Assembly (NCBI RefSeq): GCF_000284295.1
Contig: NC_017093.1
Span: 1,550,001-1,614,000 of the forward strand
Source: Actinoplanes missouriensis 431
GTDB lineage: Bacteria > Actinomycetota > Actinomycetes > Mycobacteriales > Micromonosporaceae
Length of the DNA stretch: 64,000 bases
Reading direction: 5' to 3'
Part shown: positions 62,042 through 64,000 of the stretch, in pieces
Position numbering within the stretch: position 1 is the stretch's first letter
Layout of the letters: every line of letters begins with the position of its first letter
Notes under the pieces: generated by a model
Databases searched by the model: none
Seen by the model: only the letters and a program-made list of their open reading frames with translations
What the model was told of the DNA's origin: nothing
Translations under genes and position numbers: made by a program

Positions 62042-62059
62042 ATTTATCCGAGGTGCTCC

Positions 62060-62416
62060 ATGATCCGTACCCTGATCGCTTTTCTCGCGGCCGGCATCGC
62101 ACTCGCCGGCGGCAAGCCGGGCGGTGACCTCACGCTGACCTACATGGCGGACGCCGGGTTCGCGTCGGCCGTCAAACTCACCTGCGACCCGGACAGCGGT
62201 GGGCATCCGAAGACCGCCGAGGCGTGTGCCACGCTGCGCACGATCGATGCCGACCCGGACCGCCTACCGGCCGGCGACAAGCTCTGCATCCTGCTCTACC
62301 AGCCGGTCACCGCGGAGATCACCGGCGTCTGGCGCGGGCGGCAGGTGTCCTGGCGGCACACCTACGGCAATACCTGCGAGATGAACCGTGCAACGGGTGT
62401 CCTGTTCCGGTTCTGA
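62060..62416 (+). CDS. Subtilisin inhibitor-like (SSI family) secreted protein
   Basis: A 118-residue protein. A short hydrophobic start (MIRTLIAFLAAGIALAGG) could act as a weak signal peptide. The remaining domain has the SSI pattern with four Cys (LTCDPDSGG, AEACATL, KLCILLYQPV, NTCEMN) able to form the two conserved disulfides, plus GVWRGRQVSW, which is typical. SSI proteins bind and block serine proteases such as subtilisin and transglutaminase-activating enzymes. ATG 62060 lies 19 bp after the inverted repeat at the dnaE2 end. The methyltransferase gene starts 20 bp downstream from its own promoter. The target protease is unknown. Confidence 0.85.
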   Translation: MIRTLIAFLAAGIALAGGKPGGDLTLTYMADAGFASAVKLTCDPDSGGHPKTAEACATLRTIDADPDRLPAGDKLCILLYQPVTAEITGVWRGRQVSWRHTYGNTCEMNRATGVLFRF

Positions 62417-62435
62417 CGGTCGCTAGGCTGCCGGG

Positions 62436-63179
62436 GTGGAAACTTCTGCGCGCACCGGACGTCCGCTCGTCACGGCCCGCAACGCCGCGGTCTGGGCCGT
62501 CCTCCGCAAGGAGCTCGACCGGCACGCCGGAGAGACGCTGACCGTTCTCGACGTCGGCGGCGGGACCGGGGGCTTCGCCGTGCCGCTCGCCGAGGCCGGG
62601 CACACCGTCACGGTGATCGACGCGAGCCCCGACGCGCTCGCCGCGCTGACCCGCCGGGCCGCCGACGCGGGCGTCGCCGACCGGATCCGGGCCGTGCAGG
62701 GCGACGGCGACGCGCTCGCCACGCTCGTCGATCCGGGCAGCGCCGACCTGATCCTCTGCCACGCGGTACTGGAGATCGTCGACGATCCGGCCGAGGTCGC
62801 CGCCGCGATCGCGGCCGCGCTGCGTCCGGGCGGCGCGCTGAGCCTGCTGGTCGCCGGCCGGGCCGCCGCCGTCCTGGGCCGTGCGGTGAACGGTCATCTG
62901 CGTGCCGCCGCCGCGCTGGTCACCGATCCGGCGGGCCGTGCCGGCCCGCGCGACACCCTGCTGCGCAGGTTCGACGCGGACGGGGCCACCGCGTTGCTCA
63001 CGGCCGCGGGCCTCACGGTCGAGCAGATCCATGGGGTACGGGTGGTGGCCGACCTGCTTCCGGCGACGGCCCTCGAGGACGACCCGCAGGCGGTGCTCGA
63101 CCTCGAACTCGAACTGAGCTCCCGGCCGCCGTTCCGGGACATCGCGTCGCAGCTGCACCTCTTCGCCCGCCGGTCATGA
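62436..63179 (+). CDS. SAM-dependent methyltransferase (class I)
   Basis: A 247-residue methyltransferase. The SAM motif I is TVLDVGGGTGGFAVPLAEAG; motif II VTVIDASPDALAALTRRAAD; LILCHAVLEIVDDPAEVAAA and ALRPGGALSLLVAG are motif III/post-III. GTG 62436 is leaderless: TAGGCT (62424-62429) ends 6 bases upstream. ATGA overlap (63176-63179) couples it to the alkaline-phosphatase-family gene that follows. Homologues I recall resemble the CmoM/SmtA-type group, possibly tRNA-related, but the substrate cannot be set from sequence. Confidence 0.87.
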   Translation: METSARTGRPLVTARNAAVWAVLRKELDRHAGETLTVLDVGGGTGGFAVPLAEAGHTVTVIDASPDALAALTRRAADAGVADRIRAVQGDGDALATLVDPGSADLILCHAVLEIVDDPAEVAAAIAAALRPGGALSLLVAGRAAAVLGRAVNGHLRAAAALVTDPAGRAGPRDTLLRRFDADGATALLTAAGLTVEQIHGVRVVADLLPATALEDDPQAVLDLELELSSRPPFRDIASQLHLFARRS

Positions 63180-64000
63180 TCGTCCCGGACGACGGGCTGC
63201 CCGCCGACGCGCTCCGGATCGTCGCGCCGGCCTACGGCACGGGCAGCCTCGCCGACCTGCTGCCCAGCGTGTCGGGGGTGCTCGGGGTGCCGGGCGCCGC
63301 CGACGTCCTCGGACTGGGCGCGCGGCTCGACGGGGTTGACCGGATCGGTGTGCTGCTCGTGGACGGGCTGGGGGCGTACCAGTTGCCGCTGGCCGCCAAG
63401 CACGCGCCGGTTCTCGCCGACCTCGCCGCCGGTGGCGGCGGACACGCCGGCACGCTGACCGCCGGGTTCCCGTCGACCACCCCGGTCAGCCTGGTCACGC
63501 TCGGCGCCGGGGCGCCGCCCGGCGCGCACGGCGTGCTCGGGTTCACGGTCCGGCGACCGGACGGCCGCACCCTCACCCACATCGCCTGGGGCGACGACCC
63601 CGACCCCCGGGAGTGGCAGCCGGTGCCGACCCGGCTGGAGACCGCCGCGGCGGCCGGGGTCGAGGTCACCGTGGTGAGCAGGTCCGCGTTCGAGGGCAGC
63701 GGGCTGAGCCTCGCCGCCAACCGGGGCGGCCGCTACGTCGGTGCCGACGACGGTGACGCCGTCGCCGAGGGGATGCTCGCGGCCCTGCGGCGCTCGCCGG
63801 GACTGGTCTACGGCTACCACCCGGACCTCGACCACTACGGCCACGAGGACGGCATCGACTCGCCGACCTGGCAGGCCGCGGCCCGCGGCGTCGACCGCAT
63901 CCTGGACCGGATCGTGCACGGCCTGCCGCCGACCGCCGCGCTGCTCGTCGTCGCCGACCACGGTCAGCTCAACGTGCCGTCCGCCGGTCGTTACGACATG
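63176..64000 (+). CDS. Alkaline-phosphatase-superfamily phosphodiesterase, 3' end outside window
   Basis: 275 codons of a gene that runs off the right edge. The metal site begins RIGVLLVDGLGAYQLPLAAK (first Asp), and the nucleophile Thr lies in FPSTTPVSLVTLGAGAPPG, as in nucleotide pyrophosphatase/phosphodiesterase proteins. HGVLGFTVRRPDGRTLTHIA and VYGYHPDLDHYGHEDG (metal ligands) follow, and LLVVADHGQLNVP carries the DHG motif near the edge. ATG 63176 overlaps the methyltransferase stop (ATGA). Substrate (nucleotide or phospholipid diester) is unknown. Confidence 0.9.
   Translation, partial: MIVPDDGLPADALRIVAPAYGTGSLADLLPSVSGVLGVPGAADVLGLGARLDGVDRIGVLLVDGLGAYQLPLAAKHAPVLADLAAGGGGHAGTLTAGFPSTTPVSLVTLGAGAPPGAHGVLGFTVRRPDGRTLTHIAWGDDPDPREWQPVPTRLETAAAAGVEVTVVSRSAFEGSGLSLAANRGGRYVGADDGDAVAEGMLAALRRSPGLVYGYHPDLDHYGHEDGIDSPTWQAAARGVDRILDRIVHGLPPTAALLVVADHGQLNVPSAGRYDM

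Overview
The window is high-GC actinobacterial chromosome, most likely from an Actinoplanes-like member of the Micromonosporaceae. The evidence is very GC-rich third codon positions, frequent GTG starts, 4-base ATGA/GTGA gene overlaps, many leaderless genes, and gene families typical of that group: SCO2521-2524-type proteins, an RNase AS, an Rv2175c-type DNA-binding protein, a SAV_6107 HEPN protein and an actinobacterial mutasome. I see no rRNA or tRNA gene, insertion sequence, prophage or CRISPR array.

Backbone and islands. Seven genes keep both the order and the relative orientation that I remember for Mycobacterium tuberculosis Rv2182c to Rv2172c: acyltransferase (934), RNase AS (3560), class II DAHP synthase (25356), PASTA Ser/Thr kinase (32545, minus), Rv2175c-like protein (33589), polyprenyl synthase (35057, minus) and MetF (35084). 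Accessory genes sit between these anchors. The largest insertion (4-25 kb) holds a TetR/MFS efflux pair, a glycoside hydrolase / sugar MFS / double-ROK regulator cassette, a phosphofructokinase with PPi-type residues, proC, a D-amino-acid-oxidase-like gene, the SCO2521-2524 cluster and a secreted chitinase.

SCO2521-2524 cluster (17.1-22.8 kb). Two plus-strand genes (an SCO2521-family protein and a membrane-anchored PLD-like protein) run convergently into three translationally coupled minus-strand genes (SCO2522, SCO2523 variant P-loop ATPase-like, SCO2524). The two halves meet on one shared CTAG. No function is known to me. This is the best candidate here for an undescribed system.

Region 36-46 kb carries a CDP-alcohol phosphotransferase, an HNH nuclease, MarR and TetR regulators, an NTF2-like protein, the sdhCAB operon with a divergent LysR regulator, a methyltransferase and a membrane-anchored von Willebrand A protein. 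Region 45.9-51.0 kb is a carotenoid-tailoring operon: CrtI/CrtD-type desaturase, glycosyltransferase, CruF-type hydratase with a likely CTG start, GNAT and CrtA-like monooxygenase. YbaK, an SDR, an MFS exporter and its divergent ArsR regulator follow. Region 54.7-62 kb is a DNA-damage mutasome operon (HEPN protein, ImuA-prime, ImuB, DnaE2) preceded by two LexA-like boxes. The window ends with an SSI-like inhibitor, a methyltransferase and a truncated phosphodiesterase/phosphatase.

A recurring feature is short tandem repeats. At three convergent gene ends (29.6, 33.9 and 45.8 kb) the outermost repeat copies contain the stop codons of both neighbouring genes. In-frame 15-, 27- and 39-bp repeats occur inside three coding regions, a 36-bp repeat fills the gap inside the mutasome operon, and three unrelated intergenic units (63, 51 and 69 bp) are each duplicated upstream of the carotenoid desaturase.
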